A stretch of DNA of 64,000 bases from NCBI GenBank assembly GCA_003508835.1, contig PUFA01000057.1:10552501-10616500 (forward strand). Reading direction: 5' to 3'. Source of the DNA: Eonycteris spelaea (lineage: Eukaryota > Chordata > Mammalia > Chiroptera > Pteropodidae). Shown piece by piece: positions 1-13,075 of this stretch. Position 1 is the first letter of the stretch. Every line of letters starts with the position of its first letter. The notes under the pieces were generated by a model that did no database searches, had not been told where the DNA came from, and was given only the letters and a program-made list of their open reading frames with translations. Made by a program: the position numbers and the translations under genes.

Positions 1-234
1 GTCACTTTAGAATAAAATACTAAACATTGGTGTGCTCCAGAAAAGTAGCCAGAATAGATTTGAATTCTTCTCTTTCACATCCAAGCCGTGCAACACAAGG
101 TGTTTGCCCTCTTCAGGACAGTTTGAATTCTCTTCCTTACAGGAAAAGAAAATCTGACAGTAAATTTAGTTAAAACTTAATTAAATAGAATGTGATAAAA
201 GCCTTCACTGTTGACATTTAAAAATTTTCCTTAG

Positions 235-318
235 CTACAACCAGCATTTCCCTCTCCTTACGCTTATCAGAATGATGGACGAGTGATTCTTTCAGACGTC
301 ATTGATGCAACCCAGTAG
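235..318 (+). CDS. Possible terminal coding exon (27 codons plus stop), gene not recognised
   Basis: A T-rich stretch ending in TTTTCCTTAG gives a plausible splice acceptor just before position 235. From there a phase-0 frame runs 27 codons to TAG at 316-318. The peptide reads LQPAFPSPYAYQ, then NDGRVIL, and ends DVIDATQ. The composition (Pro/Tyr-rich, then a short acidic tail) looks more protein-like than the chance ORFs elsewhere in the window, and no repeat family is apparent here. I do not recognise the parent protein. If real, this would be the last coding exon of a plus-strand gene lying mostly to the left, and the DNA after 318 would be 3' UTR. A chance short ORF after a chance AG is a live alternative. 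Confidence 0.3.
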   Translation, partial: LQPAFPSPYAYQNDGRVILSDVIDATQ

Positions 319-860
319 ACTTGCCCATGACCTTTGTCATGGACTCATTATCAGTCCTTACCTCCGAAAGCACCACATGGAGCAGTCTAAGGTGTCCCCA
401 CATTGATGTCTTGGGGAATTTTCATCTTCATGGACCCCATTTGTCATTGTAATTATCCATGTGTGTCTGTGTGTCTGTGTGTCTGTGGTAGGTGGGCATG
501 CTATTCCTGGGTGCTTTGCCGTGGCTCTGTGCAGCACGTCCCACAACAGTGAATCGAGTATCTTTCCCATCCTTGGGAGGCTAAGCTTGGCCAATTAAGC
601 ACATCCAAACCCAGTGTGTGGGCTGCAGGCAAGCTGAGTTGAACCCAGCCAAACCCTACCCAGAAGAGTTGAACCCCAGCTAACCTATAGATCTGTAGTG
701 AGAAAAAGAAATGTGCACCATTCTAGTCAGAGACTTTGAGGTTCTTGATTATGCAGAAAACAGAGTCTTTCACTCATTGGCCTATTGTTGCCTTGATGAG
801 AGGCATCACACATATTCACCAGATGCCAAGACCAGAGTGGATGCTTAAATACCCATTAAC
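319..860. other. Unassigned; simple repeat and possible LTR-like tail
   Basis: No gene is visible. Positions 461-487 hold about three copies of an 8-bp GTGTCTGT-type unit. Around 600-720 the sequence has repeated 'ttgaacccagcc'-like blocks, resembling the 3' part of an old mammalian LTR, and 'accacatggagcag' near 372 fits the same kind of element. The family cannot be assigned by eye. If the exon at 235-318 is real, the first part of this stretch would be its 3' UTR. Confidence 0.3.
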
Positions 861-2224
861 TACAGCAAGAAATGGCTTTTATTTTGATTCAGCCTTTCCT
901 TTCCTTTAATAAATGCCATGAGCCTGTGACAGGTGGTTCTAGTGGAGTTGGTAAAATGAGAGCTGGAACTGCATTGATGATGACATGGAGTCAGGCATAG
1001 CTCCTTATGTAACCTCCTATTGCTCTCGTCATGCAGACCCAGAACTCTCTTCTGGCCCCAAACCAGACCTACAATGTTCATGTTCTTTTCCAGCTCTATA
1101 TGTGAAGTGGGCTCACAGGTGTGTGTTGCGGAGTCAGTTAGGAAGAAGATTCAGAGTCTGAAAATGCTTTCACTAACATGGGTAAGGGAGAGAAGGGATG
1201 GCAAGGAATGCAATGCTAGCAGCTCCCACCCCTGTTTCCATGGCTTTTTATTCTCCCTCACAAAGCTGGCTTTGCAAAACATCATTAGTTACTATCAGGT
1301 TAGCAATTATAAACTACAGCCAATTCCCAGACTCAGCCTCAAGGCCACGACCATGTTATCAGCTATTTCTTCTCAGGTAACTTTTCCCATCCTCATCCCT
1401 AGAGAAAGAAGTCCCAGAATAGGTCAGGCGTGTGTGCCCTCCCTGCAATGTGTCCTTGTCTGTAAGTCCACATCTGCTTCTGATGACCTTGTTGCTCCAA
1501 GCACCAGGCATCCCACCAGGACTGCAGGTGTTTCTCACAACAGATGTGTCACAACCTGGTGGGGGAACTTTAAGGTATCCTGGGATTCATGTGAGGGGTA
1601 GAGAGAGGGGAACATGGCAAGAAGAGCCACACCAGGGTCAAGTGAATGGATTGACTATTGGCAGGCATTGTAAATTTGGGTTGAACATGGATGACCATTA
1701 TAGCGGGCATTATAGTCAGCGGGGACATTTTGGCAGGGCCAGTGCTTCTAGGTAGGTAAGTAGTATCATCTGGCTCCGGAAGGGGCAGGTGGGCGGGTTG
1801 CAGCTGACTACATAACAGCAGGTCCCTAGGAGAACTCTGGAAGTAGTCGGATGAAAAGGAGTCTGGAAAGGGAGTTTAAAAGCTTATGAGGAGCAACAAA
1901 GGAGGCAGAGTCCCAAGTTCAAAGGCCAGTAGCCCAGCAGGAAATGAGTTGCCAGTAGAAGCTCAGAAAGTGGTCTGGGTAAATTCTGTGGGGCTGAGAG
2001 GAGGATGTGGATCAGGGAACACAAGGCCCAGGATGGTGTGGACCATGGCCAACCACAGCACTTTTATAACCTTGGGCCTTGTCATTTCCCACTGACCCAG
2101 AGGGCATAGAACAGCACATCTGAGTGTTAGGCTGGGAATGTCAGGCACAGGGGAGAAGGGCCTATCTCCACCCACGCTGCCTGGAGAGATCCAGCATCTA
2201 TGGAGCTCTCAGAGCTGACACCTA
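860..2224. other. Unassigned non-coding DNA
   Basis: No recognisable repeat or gene. An AATAAA lies at 907-912 and could in principle serve as a polyadenylation signal for a transcript from the left. A 193-codon open frame at 1020-1601 (+) is the longest open frame in the window, but it has no recognisable domain, low-complexity-like composition and no splice or promoter context, so it is not called as a gene. Confidence 0.4.
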
Positions 2225-2495
2225 TAAATGGGCTCCTACCTGTGCCATTCCAGCCCCTCCTCACCCCGGGTCCCTCCTTATCCCCACACTATTATTTCCT
2301 TCTTCATAGCATTTGCCAGATTTAGTAACTCTGCACTTACCCATTGTCTTACCTCCAGACACTAAGTTCTGTGAGGCCACTATTTTGGTCACTATTGCAG
2401 CTAGGGAGCCTGACACATGGCTTGACTCAGGGTGAACTCTTGAAAAATATTGGTACAATAAAAAAGGAATGAATGAAGAAGAAAGGAGAATCAAG
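2225..2495 (+). repeat. LINE L2 3' fragment
   Basis: The right part follows the L2 3' end pattern: a 'ctaagttctgtgaggccac' stretch (L2: actgtgagctccttgaggg), then 'cctgacacatgg', and a tail with 'caataaaaaaggaatgaatgaa'. The preceding C/T-rich stretch with 'cctcctcaccccgggtccctcc' fits L2 body sequence. It is heavily diverged, as expected of an ancient element. Confidence 0.6.
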
Positions 2496-2604
2496 ACAAA
2501 TTTACCAAAAAAACTAAGATCCCATCTGTGTTTCTTGAGTTAATGACATTGGCAAACAATTTCTTTGTTCATTCCCTCCCCCAGCTGCCACCCAGAAGAC
2601 ACAG

Positions 2605-2815
2605 TTATGGATTGATATTGTCTGAATCTGAGCCAGGGCTGAACTCCACTGCTACCTCTTCCTGTCAGATTTTGTAACTGTTCTAATCCAGCAGAGCTTT
2701 GGTTTTCACAATTTAAAAGTGGAAATAATAACAACTTCATGGAGCAGTAAATAAAATAATTAATGAAAACTGCAGTGCTTATCACACAGTGGTAAATAAT
2801 GAATGGATTTAATGA
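2605..2815 (+). repeat. MIR SINE
   Basis: The stretch follows the MIR order: 'tctgaatctgagcc...ctgctacctc', then a 'ggttttcacaatttaaaagtgg' block matching the MIR core (cagtttcctcatctgtaaaatgg), then 'gtgcttatcacacagtggtaaataatgaatgg' matching the MIR/LINE-like tail. Diverged throughout. Confidence 0.6.
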
Positions 2816-4765
2816 ATGTTTGATTCTTGCTTGCAAGAAACAAAATTCAACTTAAATCAGATTCTAAGAGTAGGAGAGATTTTTAGGCAAGATTCTGGTA
2901 TGTCTCCTGATGTACAGGGGGCCATTGGTAGCCGTGGTCAGGAGGTGCAGCTCTGGGGCCTGAGCAGAAGGGCTCTGGGCTTTGTTGGAATGTTGCCTTT
3001 AGCCCATGCTTGGTCCATCATGACTAAGGAATTAGGGTCTGGCAGAATGAACATGGAGGCTAAGAACCCAACCTCCCAGGGAAGGAGATGTTCATGGTCA
3101 AAGGACAAGGACAGGACAACAGTTTCATCTATGTAAAATGACACTCTTCTACGTCGTCTCCTCCATGAGAGTTTCTGAATCCCTAGCTGGCAATGTTTAT
3201 TTCCTCCATGGTACTATTTTTAATTCTTCACTTTGGCACTTGTAATATTGTATCACCATATCTATCTGGTATGCTTTCCCCTTGTGCATCCCCTCCAGTG
3301 CAGGGGCCTTGTGAATTATCCCCTAACATCTCTACAAGCAAATGACCAGTGCATTGTAAGCATATATCTGTGTGTACTTGGCTTAGTTAGTTGTCATATG
3401 CAAACAGAAACAAGAGAGTGAGTGCTCCAAGATGTATAAAAATAAACCCTACTCTGGTGACTCAATGTGTTCATTTATCCTACTATGCAACAGACATGAC
3501 TCTGGGCCAAAATCTTATTTCCCTGATCCACAGACTAAGGTATGGGTACAAAGGGGTCATTTTCAGGAGACAGATCCACTTCCAGCCCATGTGATTTGGT
3601 GGTTGACTAGAACTTTTATTTCTGTTTCCCCCAGTAACTTAATAAGTATTTCTTACTTCAGTGTAGTGCTAGTAATTGAAGAACTAGCTTTGGTTCAGCT
3701 CATAAAAAATTCATTCCTTGTGTTTTACTCTGGCCTTTAGATCAATCATATTGTCTCGTTTTAAATTGTATAATTGTGTAATTTTCCAAGAATTTAACCA
3801 AATATTCAAGAAAATTGCCCAGTTTGATAATTGAATGCCAGAGAACAGAGAAGTTCTAGAAATCTTATTTCAGGAGACTGGATGACAGATTTTCCTGAGG
3901 GGCTATCATTTGACAATAAATGAATATTTCATTGGATCTGTTGGAAATGTTTTCTTTGAAAGTTAATTCATGGCTTTAGGCTCCTGCTGGTTTCTTTCCA
4001 TTTCAGAAAACCAGAAGTTATATTGGATTCAGCTTTTCCACTCCTGGGAAGAAATATGAAATTTTAAAACCATGGCATAATTTATTTTTCTTAAAAAAAA
4101 ATTAATGGTTATTTTTGCTACAAATGAGAATCAATAAAAATTAACCAAATGTTGACAAACTGATAGTATGTTCTGTGTGAAAGTTATTTTGTCCCTATTA
4201 AAGCAACTTAGTTCTCACAGAATATAAAAATTTGCAAGCCTGCTTATATCCATCATGTGAATTGTAGACAGTATAATTCTCTATGGTTTGTAAGCCCATA
4301 GCCTTTAGACTAGATAATAGGTATAAAATATGTCTAAGCACCATAAGCTTCTCCCACCATTTGCTTCATAATGTTCCAGTAAAGAATTGCACAGTACTAT
4401 GACACATGTGACAGATAGGCAATCTAAGTTTCTGCTTTGAGTGTTGAATGGATGGATGTATAGCCCAGGGTTTGAGCACCAAGCTCCCAAAATATTATAC
4501 CATCAGTGATGATTTAAGTCAAAATTGTCCACTACCTGATAGGATGCAATAAGAATCAGCATCACTTCTAGGATATTGCTGCCAATGAGGCAAAATCTGA
4601 ATTGAATTCCAAGGAAACATCAAATAAACCCAAAATGGGGTACATTATCCAATATAATTAGCTGCCTTCTTCAAATGCTGAGGTCTTTCAAGTCAAGGAA
4701 GGCCAAAGATGTCACAGACTGAAAATGGCAAATGGCACATGGCAACTAAATGCCACCCATGATTC
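2816..4765. other. Unassigned, possible weak L2 piece at 3230-3420
   Basis: No gene is seen. At 3280-3360 a 'cccctccagtgcaggggcctt' stretch followed by 'gcattgtaagc' weakly resembles the L2 3' region. The rest (3425-4765) is AT-rich with no clear repeat or coding signal. Confidence 0.3.
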
Positions 4766-4769
4766 TGAT

Positions 4770-5035
4770 CTGAGCCTTTTTTGTCACGAAGGACATTATT
4801 TGGGTAACTGGAGATATTTGAATGAAGTCTGAGAATAAGGGAGTGTAATCTGTCAATGTAGATTTTCTGATTTTGATGGTTGTATTGTGGTTATGAGGGT
4901 GGTGGAGGTGGACAAAGATCTGCAACTTACTCTTAAATGACTCAGAGGAAAAAAGGTGTTAATTTTGTACTTGAAACTTCTCTGAATATTTAAGATTTTT
5001 TTTGCAAATTTAAATAAAGGGGTTGAGGCCTTCTC
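4770..5035 (+). repeat. Old LINE-1 (L1M-type) 3' UTR fragment
   Basis: The order 'actggagatatttgaatgaagtc', 'gattttgatggttgtattgtgg', 'gatctgcaacttactcttaa' and 'acttctctgaatatttaag', ending in an A-rich tail, follows the 3' UTR of old mammalian L1M elements. The same family recurs at 20930-21130 (+) and, reversed, at 18095-18480. Confidence 0.65.
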
Positions 5036-7696
5036 AGTCCACCCTTTCAAACTCATACCCCCTCCGGAGCCCACCCACCATTGGACAAAGCACTTTACTC
5101 ATGTTCCTGAACATCAGCCCAGTTCTGTCTCTTTATTTAGACTGAATATTATAATTTATATCTGTTCATTTGTTGCTACTAATTAATAGTTAAATGACCT
5201 ACCGGAACAACATAGTGATTTTTACAAATTGCAGACCTGATATTTTGGAGTGCAGAAGCAACATCAGCCATGCAGTGATGCACAGAAGATACCAGACACA
5301 CTTGGGTCACCGTGTTTCAACCTCTCACTTTACAAGTGAGAATGCAGAGGTGAACACCTCTGGTCAGCAGCCTGAACTCAGCTCTGGGCCAGCATATTCC
5401 CCAACATGGTTTCCTTGCATTTCTCCTACTAAACAGACCCTTAGCACTGATCTTGGTATGGCTTTTTCTCTTCAGGGCCTTGAGGGCTACGCTCTTGAGC
5501 TAGGCACTAAGGAGGTGGCTAGAGAACATTCTCAAGGCTTCAAAAAAACCAGGAGGTTACTAATGGAATAGAGAGGTGGGAGAGAAAGAAAAAGTGCAAA
5601 GAAAAAATGGAATACATTTTAGTTACGTTTTCTTTTAGTTAGTTGTAATGGAGTTTGTGCTGTGAGGGGCCCAGAGAGAGTGCTTCCTGGAAAGGATGAC
5701 TTTGGGGCTAAGAGCCTGAACTTTGGACTTAGATTTCAAACATAAATACAAAGCCTGAACTTTGGACTTAGATTTCAACATAAATACAAATCCAGTGAAT
5801 AACAACCACCCTGCATCCAGCTGGGTGGACTTGCTCAGTGCACCCTGGAGACTTTATATCTAGTCCTAGAGACTAGCCATTGAAGCTTCAAAGTGCAGGA
5901 GAAAAGCAAATTCAGGTATGCCTGCCAGTGACCCAGACAATGATATAATAAACTCTCCAAGACACGACTGGTCAAGATAATAGTGATACACATGCAAAAC
6001 AAAAGGCACATGTTTATCTGTTCTGCAGTAACATAAATAAATCTTTTAAAATTGTATTGAAAACAGGGAAGACTAAGAGAGCCTTCTCAAAGACAGTGTT
6101 CTCCCAGGTAGATGCACCCCCTCAAGGCAAACCTCAATACACCCTTTCTCTTGAAAATAAGCCTCAGGTTGTCTGGGTCTGCAGTACAGCAAGGCTGATG
6201 GAAGAAACTTGCAGTGGTACCATCTTTGCAAAAGCATGCATTTGTTGCGGGAAAGGGAAGAAAGGCCGTGCTTGGGGAGAACCCGTAATGTTATTGATGT
6301 TGGTCAGTTGAAAGGAGAGAAAGAGAAACCACCACACAAAAAACCCGTGACCTGCTGTGCTTCAGAACGAGCCTGGGAATCTTTGCCTTCCATAGTAGAG
6401 AGGGCAAAGGAGCATGTTCAGAGCAAGAAACTAAAGTTGAGTCTCCTCCCTCCACACAAATGGCTGGGAGTTGCATGGCATGGCCAGCAGCTGGGGGCAC
6501 AAGTCCTCTGTCCGAAGGAGATCCAGGAGGTGCAGCTCAGTGTCCACTATGATGGACAAATACAGAAACAAGTCCATTGGTAAAATGAAACTAAGGCTTT
6601 TACTTTTGTATGCAGAGAAAATGGTTGTAGATTTATCTGAAGATGGAAGTTGATATTCCAAAAGCTATGTTCTGTATGCAAAAATAACCAAAAAGCTGAA
6701 GGGCTGACACAAATCACTTGAATGCATATCAGGTCTCCTGGAGAAACCTGATTGGTGTCTGGATGAGAATCTCACTAGGCAAAATGGACAAGTTTGACCA
6801 GGTATTCTTATTAGTGATGGTCCAGTCATGTGCACTTTGACCACGTATGAACCACTAAATAGAATGAACAAAGGAATAGTTCTGTGGGTTGAAATTAGAC
6901 TTCTTGATTCTCTACTCATAACCAAGGTCTCCACTGGGTTGGGAATTACACTTTTGTCTCTGAATGCCACTGAGTCTTATGGAGATTGTGGATATGTAGT
7001 CCAAACCCCCAACTTACTTTCGCCTACAAAATGCTACATAATGCCTTGCAATGGTGTGTTTTTTAAAAAAGGGGGAGTAGAAATGCCTCAATTTGAAAGA
7101 CACAAAAAGCAAGGGGACCAATTAGGATGAAAACTGGTTTTGGGTAAATAGTGTATATAAAGGACTATAAAGTAAAAAGGCAAGGCAATTTATGAGCTGT
7201 CCAGCAACTATAGCTCACTTTGATGAGCCAAGAAAATAGCTTAAGGAATATGAGCCAGTCATTAGAGGAAAATATTGCATCAGCTTTAGTTTGCAAGAAT
7301 GAAATATTGGCTAAAAAAGAGAGAAAGAAAAATTCAAATGGACCTTTGTTAGTGTTGGCTCAAGTTTATATTTAAAGCCCTTTTGAGACTTGGAGAAAAA
7401 AATTTTTAATAGGAAAGGGTAAGTACATGGTCCAATTGAGGTCATGTTTACAGAGATAATTTTACAATAATTTAAGTGTACACTTCATACAAGTGTAGCC
7501 TAAGTAAGATTTTAAAATATGTTTTAGTGCATGCTTTGAGTGCAAAAAGTACAAAAAGATTACACCACTGTCAAGATTTTAGGAACAATAGATGATCTTT
7601 TTTCGTGGATCCAAGTAAGTTTATTAATGTTCATAAACCAGACACAAATTATACAGATAAGACAGCATAAAAATAATCTTAAAATGTGTGAATGAT
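5036..7696. other. Unassigned DNA with a 39-bp tandem duplication
   Basis: No gene or clear transposon. Short open frames (for example 5194-5571 and 6209-6583 on +) show no domain. The one structured element is the tandem duplication at 5713-5789, described separately. Confidence 0.4.
5713..5789. repeat. Tandem duplication, unit about 39 bp
   Basis: Two adjacent copies (5713-5751 and 5752-5789) of a unit that begins AGCCTGAACTTTGGACTTAG. They differ by a single A deletion, so the duplication is recent relative to the surrounding diverged repeats. Confidence 0.9.
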
Positions 7697-7979
7697 GGGG
7701 AGTTTGGAGAAACATGGCAGAGTGAGAGATGTACCCAGATCTCTCCTCTTGAAACAACAATCAGCTGAACATCTAAAACTCAACAACAACAACAAAACAC
7801 CCAAACTGCCCACCAGCACATCTGAGCATGGGATCTCTGCATAAGAGCTACCACAGTGGAATACACTTCCATTAATACCTAGGTGGACAAATAGTCCATT
7901 AAACACCAAGAACAACTAAGGTGACAAGGCATCTCAGAAAAAAAGAAAAATCAGAAAACAAGCTTATAGATATAGAAAA

Positions 7980-8860
7980 TATGCGACTTAAATGACAGAG
8001 AATTCAGGATGATACTTCTGAAAAAACTCAGTGAACTCTGAAACAAGTCAATCAATAATTTCAGGAATTGGAAAAAAAAAACACTTAGATGAGCAGAGCA
8101 AGGAGATTGGAAACCCTCAAAAAAAAAACTGAATAGTCTTCGGGTGATTAAACAACAACAACAACAACAACAACAAACAAATAACACTGCAAGAGATGAA
8201 AAATGAAATAGCAAGCTTGAGAAATAGAGTCAACCAAATGGAGAAAGGATCAGTGATATTGAAGACAGAAATCTAGAAATAAATCAGAAGGAAGAAGAGA
8301 GAAACCGAAGAATAAAAAATAATGAAAGAAATACCAGAAACTAGCTGATACCATCAGGAGAGGAAACATAAAGAATAATGGGTTGCATTATCAAAGGTGA
8401 GGAAAGGAGCAGGGACTAGAAAGCATTTCCAGATAAATAATTATGAGAATTTCCCAAAGCTAAAAAAATGAGCTGGAGATTAGAATTCAAGATGTCAACA
8501 AACACACCCAATTATCTCAACCCAAAAAGGCCTTCACCAAGACATATTATATTAAAATGATCAAAAATCAATGACAAAGACAGAAATTCTCAGGACAGCC
8601 AGGGAGAAAGAAAATGGTACTTATAGAGGAAAAACCATTAGATTATCATCGGACTTTTCAGCACAGACCTTACAAGCCAGAAAGGAGTGGAATCAAATAT
8701 TCAAACTATTAAGTGAAAAGAACTACCAACCTAGAATAATGTATCCAGCTAAGCTCTCCTTTAAATATGAATATAAAGACCTTTCCAGACATAAAAAAAA
8801 TTGAGGGAGTTATCCACTATGAGACCTGCACTACAGGAAATTTACTGAAAGGGGTCAGCT
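7980..8860 (+). pseudogene. L1 ORF1 remnant (RNA-binding chaperone)
   Basis: ORF1p coats L1 RNA in the cytoplasmic RNP. The 5' half is frameshifted and scarcely readable, with A-rich runs and an AAC repeat at about 8150-8180 in the coiled-coil part. The carboxy-terminal domain is still open at 8571-8804: RLSSDFSAQTLQARKEW is the conserved signature, followed by a QPRIMYPAKLSF motif. Just after that, the frame breaks in an A-run. I place the start only roughly, since no intact initiator is evident. Confidence 0.8.
8150..8180. repeat. (AAC)n microsatellite
   Basis: About ten AAC/ACA units inside the ORF1 remnant of the L1, with the terminal units imperfect. Confidence 0.9.
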
Positions 8861-9117
8861 CACCTAAAATGAAATGACAAAAAAATAATAATAATAATTA
8901 GAAGTAAGGTGACTATCAGCAAATAGAAGCAGAGGAGTGCAACCCTTACTAAGAACAAGGTATTATAAGCTTAAACAATAAGAAGAGAATTGCTATAGCA
9001 AGATAGCAATGAACATTCAACATACATAGGAAGAAAATAGAAGCAACAATGACTGAAGGGAGGAGCGAAGATCCAAATTCCCAAAGGGAATGGAGATAAG
9101 GCACATACAGAATAAAA

Positions 9118-9250
9118 TGGATGACTATATATAGATATAAATATATATATATATATTATCTATATATAGTCATCCATCATATATATATGATATATATGAC
9201 ATATATTCATATATATATCATGTGTGTGTGTAATATATATATATATAAAC
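9118..9250. repeat. AT-rich microsatellite, (TA)n/TATC mix
   Basis: Imperfect TA and ATATC repeats with a short GT run (about 9220-9231), lying in the inter-ORF region of the L1. Includes an inverted pair around 'gatgactatatata' and 'tatatatagtcatc' that could form a hairpin. Confidence 0.85.
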
Positions 9251-9442
9251 TATCCTTTACATATCATAATGATAACCACACACCAAAGATTCAAAACTGA
9301 AGTATATAACATAAAACAAAAAGAACCAGCGGGAAACCCACAAAAGCCAAACAAAATTAAAAACAAAAAACAAAACCAGAAACAGAAACACAAGGAAAGA
9401 AACCAATGGAAACACTGAGCTACCAGAAAAGCAAAAGATAAA

Positions 9443-12400
9443 ATGGGTATAAGAAGACCTCATATTTCAATAGCCACCTTAAATGTAAAATTGACTGAAC
9501 TTACCAATAAAAAAGGCACAGAGTTGCAGATTGGATCAAAAAACAAAATCCAAACATATGCTGCCTCAGGAACATATCTCAGCTCCAAAGACAAATATAT
9601 CCAAGCAAATGGCATTCAGAGAAAAGCAGGAGTAGTAGGAATAATATCAGACAAAACAGACTTCAAATATAAAAAGTAAAGAAAGATACTGAGGGACACT
9701 TCATAATGATAAAGGGAATCATGTACCAAGAAGACAAACACTTATTAATATCTATGCTTCCAATCAGGGAGCCCAAAAATATATAAGCAATTACTAACAG
9801 AACTAAATGGAAGAAACAGATCAAAACACTATCATAGTAGGGGACCTAAATAGACCACTGTTGGAAATGGACAGATAATCCAAATAGAAAAGCAATAAGG
9901 AAATAACATCCTTAAATGACACATTAGACAACTGGACATAATTGACATTTACAGAGCCTTCCATCCCAGAACAGCTGCTTTATACATTCTTCTCTAATGT
10001 ACAAGGAACATTCTCAAAATCGACCACAACTGGGACACAGAGATAGCCTCAACAGATTAAGAGGGTTGAAATCATACCAACCATAATTCTTGATCAAATG
10101 CTTTGAAACTAGAGATCAACAGCAAAAAGAAAGCATGAAGAACCATAAATGCATGGGGATTAAACAACATGTTACTAAAGAATAACTGGGTCAGAGAAAA
10201 AATAAAAAGAGAGATCAAGATACATAGAAACATATGATAATGATAGTCAACATGTGAACTTTGGGACATACAAAAGCAGTCATAAGGGAAAGTTCAAATT
10301 ATGACAGGCCTATCTCCAAAAACAGAATGAGCCCAAAAAACAACCTAACGCTTCATCTTAAAAAACTAGAAAAGGAAGAACAAATGAAGCCAATTTCACA
10401 GAAGGAAAGAAATATCAAAATTAGAGCAAAAATAAATGAAATTAAAAACAAAAAAATAGAAAAAATAAATGCAACAAAGACTGGTTCTTTGAGAAGGTTA
10501 ATAAAATTGACAAACCCCTGGCTAGACTCACTAAGAAAAAAGAGAAAGGACACAAATAAACAAATCAGGGATGAAAGAGGGGAAATTATGACAGACACCG
10601 CAGAAATACAAAGGATCGTATACTATGAAAAAGTATATAACACCAAATTAATAACCTAGAAGAAATGGACAGTACTTAAAAATAACCTTCCTAGACTGAA
10701 TCAAAAGAACTGGAAAATCTAAATAGACTGATCAGCAGTATGGAAATTGAAACAATATAAAAACCTACCAAAAAGTAAAAGTCAGGACCAGATGCTTCAC
10801 CAGTGAATTCTACCAAACATTCAAAGAAGATTTAATACCTTTTCCTCAAACTCTTCAAAAAATCAAAGGAGGCCAAACTCATTTTATGAGCCAATATTAC
10901 TCTGATACCAAAACCTGGTAAAGATAACACAAAAAAGAAAACTACAGACCAATTTCTCTCATGAACACAGATGCAAAAATCCTAAATAAGATACTAGTGA
11001 ACCAAATACAGCAACATATTAAAAAGATTATATACCACGATCAAGTGGGCTTCATCCCAGAGGCACAGGGATGGTTCAACATACAAACGATTAATGTGAT
11101 ACACCACATAAACAAATTAAAAAAAAAATCATATGATCATATCAATAGATGCAGAAAAAGCCTTCAACAAGATACAGCATCCATTTATGATCAAAACACT
11201 TAACAATCGGTAAAAGAAAAGTACCTTAACATAATAAAGGCCATATATGACAAACCCTCAGCCAACATAACTTAATGGTGAAAAACTAAAAACCTTCCCT
11301 CTAAGATCAGGAACAAGGCAAGGCTGTCCACTATCGCCACTGTTATCAATATAACATTGGAGGTCCTAGCGAGTGCAATCAGACAAGAGAAAGATTAAAA
11401 GGCATCCAAATAGGAAATGAAGAAGTCAAACTGTCACTATTTGCATGACATGATTCTCTATATAGAAAACCCTAAAGACTCCACAAGAACACTACTAGAA
11501 ACAATAAGCAAATACAGTAAAGTTCTGGATACAAAATCAACGTTCAAAAATCCATAGCGTTCCTATACTCTAATAATGAAAGTGTCAGAAAAAGGTGGAA
11601 AAAATAATTCCTTTTGCAATTGCAACAAAAAGAATAAAATACCTAGGAATAAATTTAATAAAACATGTGAAGGACCTATATAATGAAAACTACAAGACCC
11701 TATTAAAAGAAATAGAAGATACAAAGAAATGGAAAGATATTCCGTGTTCTTGGATTGGAAGAATCAACATAGTTAAAATGACCATATTACCTAAAGCATT
11801 ATACAGATTTAATGCAATCCCATCAAAATCCCATTGGCATTTTTTAAAGAAAAAGAACAAAAATCATCAGATTTGTATGGAAGCACAAAAGACCCCAAAT
11901 TGCCAAAGCCATCCTGAGAAAAAGAATGAGGCTGGAGGCATCACTCTGCCTGACTTCAAATTATACTACAAAGTGACAGTATTGGCAGAAAAACAACATA
12001 CAACCAGTGGAACAGAATGAGAGTCCAGAAGTAAACCCATATTTATATGGGCAAATAATTTTTACAAAAAAGCCAAAAACATACAGTGGAGAAAGGAAAG
12101 CCTCTTCAATAAATGGTGCTGGGAAAACTGGAAAGCCACCTGCAAAAGAATGAAACTAGACTGTTGTCTATCACCACACCAAAATTAACTCAAATGGATT
12201 AAGGACCTGAATATAAGACCTGAAACAATAAAATGCATAGAAGAAAACATAGGAACTAAACTCAAGGACCTTGGACTTAAAGAGGATTTTATGAATTTGA
12301 CCTCAAAAGCAAGGAAGTAAAAGCTAAAATAAATGAATGGGACTACATCAAACTAAAAAGCTTCTGCTCAGCAAAAGAAATCATCAACAAGTAAAGAGAC

Positions 12401-13075
12401 AACCATCGAATGGGAAAATGTATTTGCAAGCAATGCCTCTGATAAGGGCCTAATATCCAAAATATACAAAGAACTATACAACTCAACAACAACACAAAAA
12501 AACAAATGATCCAATCAAAAAATGGGCAGAGGACCTGAACAGACACTTCTCCTAGAGGACATATGATGGAACATATATGAAAAGATGCTCAACATTGCTA
12601 GCTATTAGGGAAATGCAAATCAAAACACAATGAATACCATCTCACACTGTTAGAATAGCTATAATCAACAGGACAAGTAATAACAAATTGGAGAGGATGC
12701 AGAAAAAGGAACCCTCATACACTGCTGGTGGGACTGCAAATTGGTACAGCCACTATGGAAAACAGTATGGAGGTTCCTCAAAAAACTAAGAATTGATCTA
12801 CCATATGATCCAGTAATCCCTCTACTGGGTATTTACCCAAAGACTTGAAAACCATATCTGAAAAGATATTTGCACATGATGTTCATAGCAGCATTATTCA
12901 CAGTGGCCAGGACATGGAAGCAACCAAAGTGCCAATGTAGATGATGGCTAAAGAAGCTGTAGTACATATATACAATGGAATTACTCAGCCATAAGAAGAG
13001 ATGAAATACTGCCATTTGCGACAACATGGATGGACCTCGAGATAATCATGCTAAGTGAAATAAGCCAGACAGAAA
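9443..13075 (+). pseudogene. L1 ORF2 remnant (endonuclease-reverse transcriptase)
   Basis: ORF2p nicks target DNA and reverse transcribes L1 RNA. The ATG at 9443 opens MGIRRPHISIATLNV, aligning with the family's amino end. The usual asparagine motif after LN is lost, and the catalytic QETH block reads SGTY. A later endonuclease block, TIIVGDLNRPL (about 9828-9860), keeps the D-x-N. The linker is open at 10261-10659, and reverse-transcriptase segments follow (10961-11203: [18 protein letters not shown]). At 11438-11455 the active-site FADD codons lack two bases, so the motif is frame-broken. The carboxy-terminal region continues to about 13075 with numerous stops. Confidence 0.85.

Noticed and set aside
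1020..1601. 193-codon plus-strand frame as a gene
   Set aside because: No domain, no promoter or splice context, composition like chance translation. Kept only as the longest open frame in the window.
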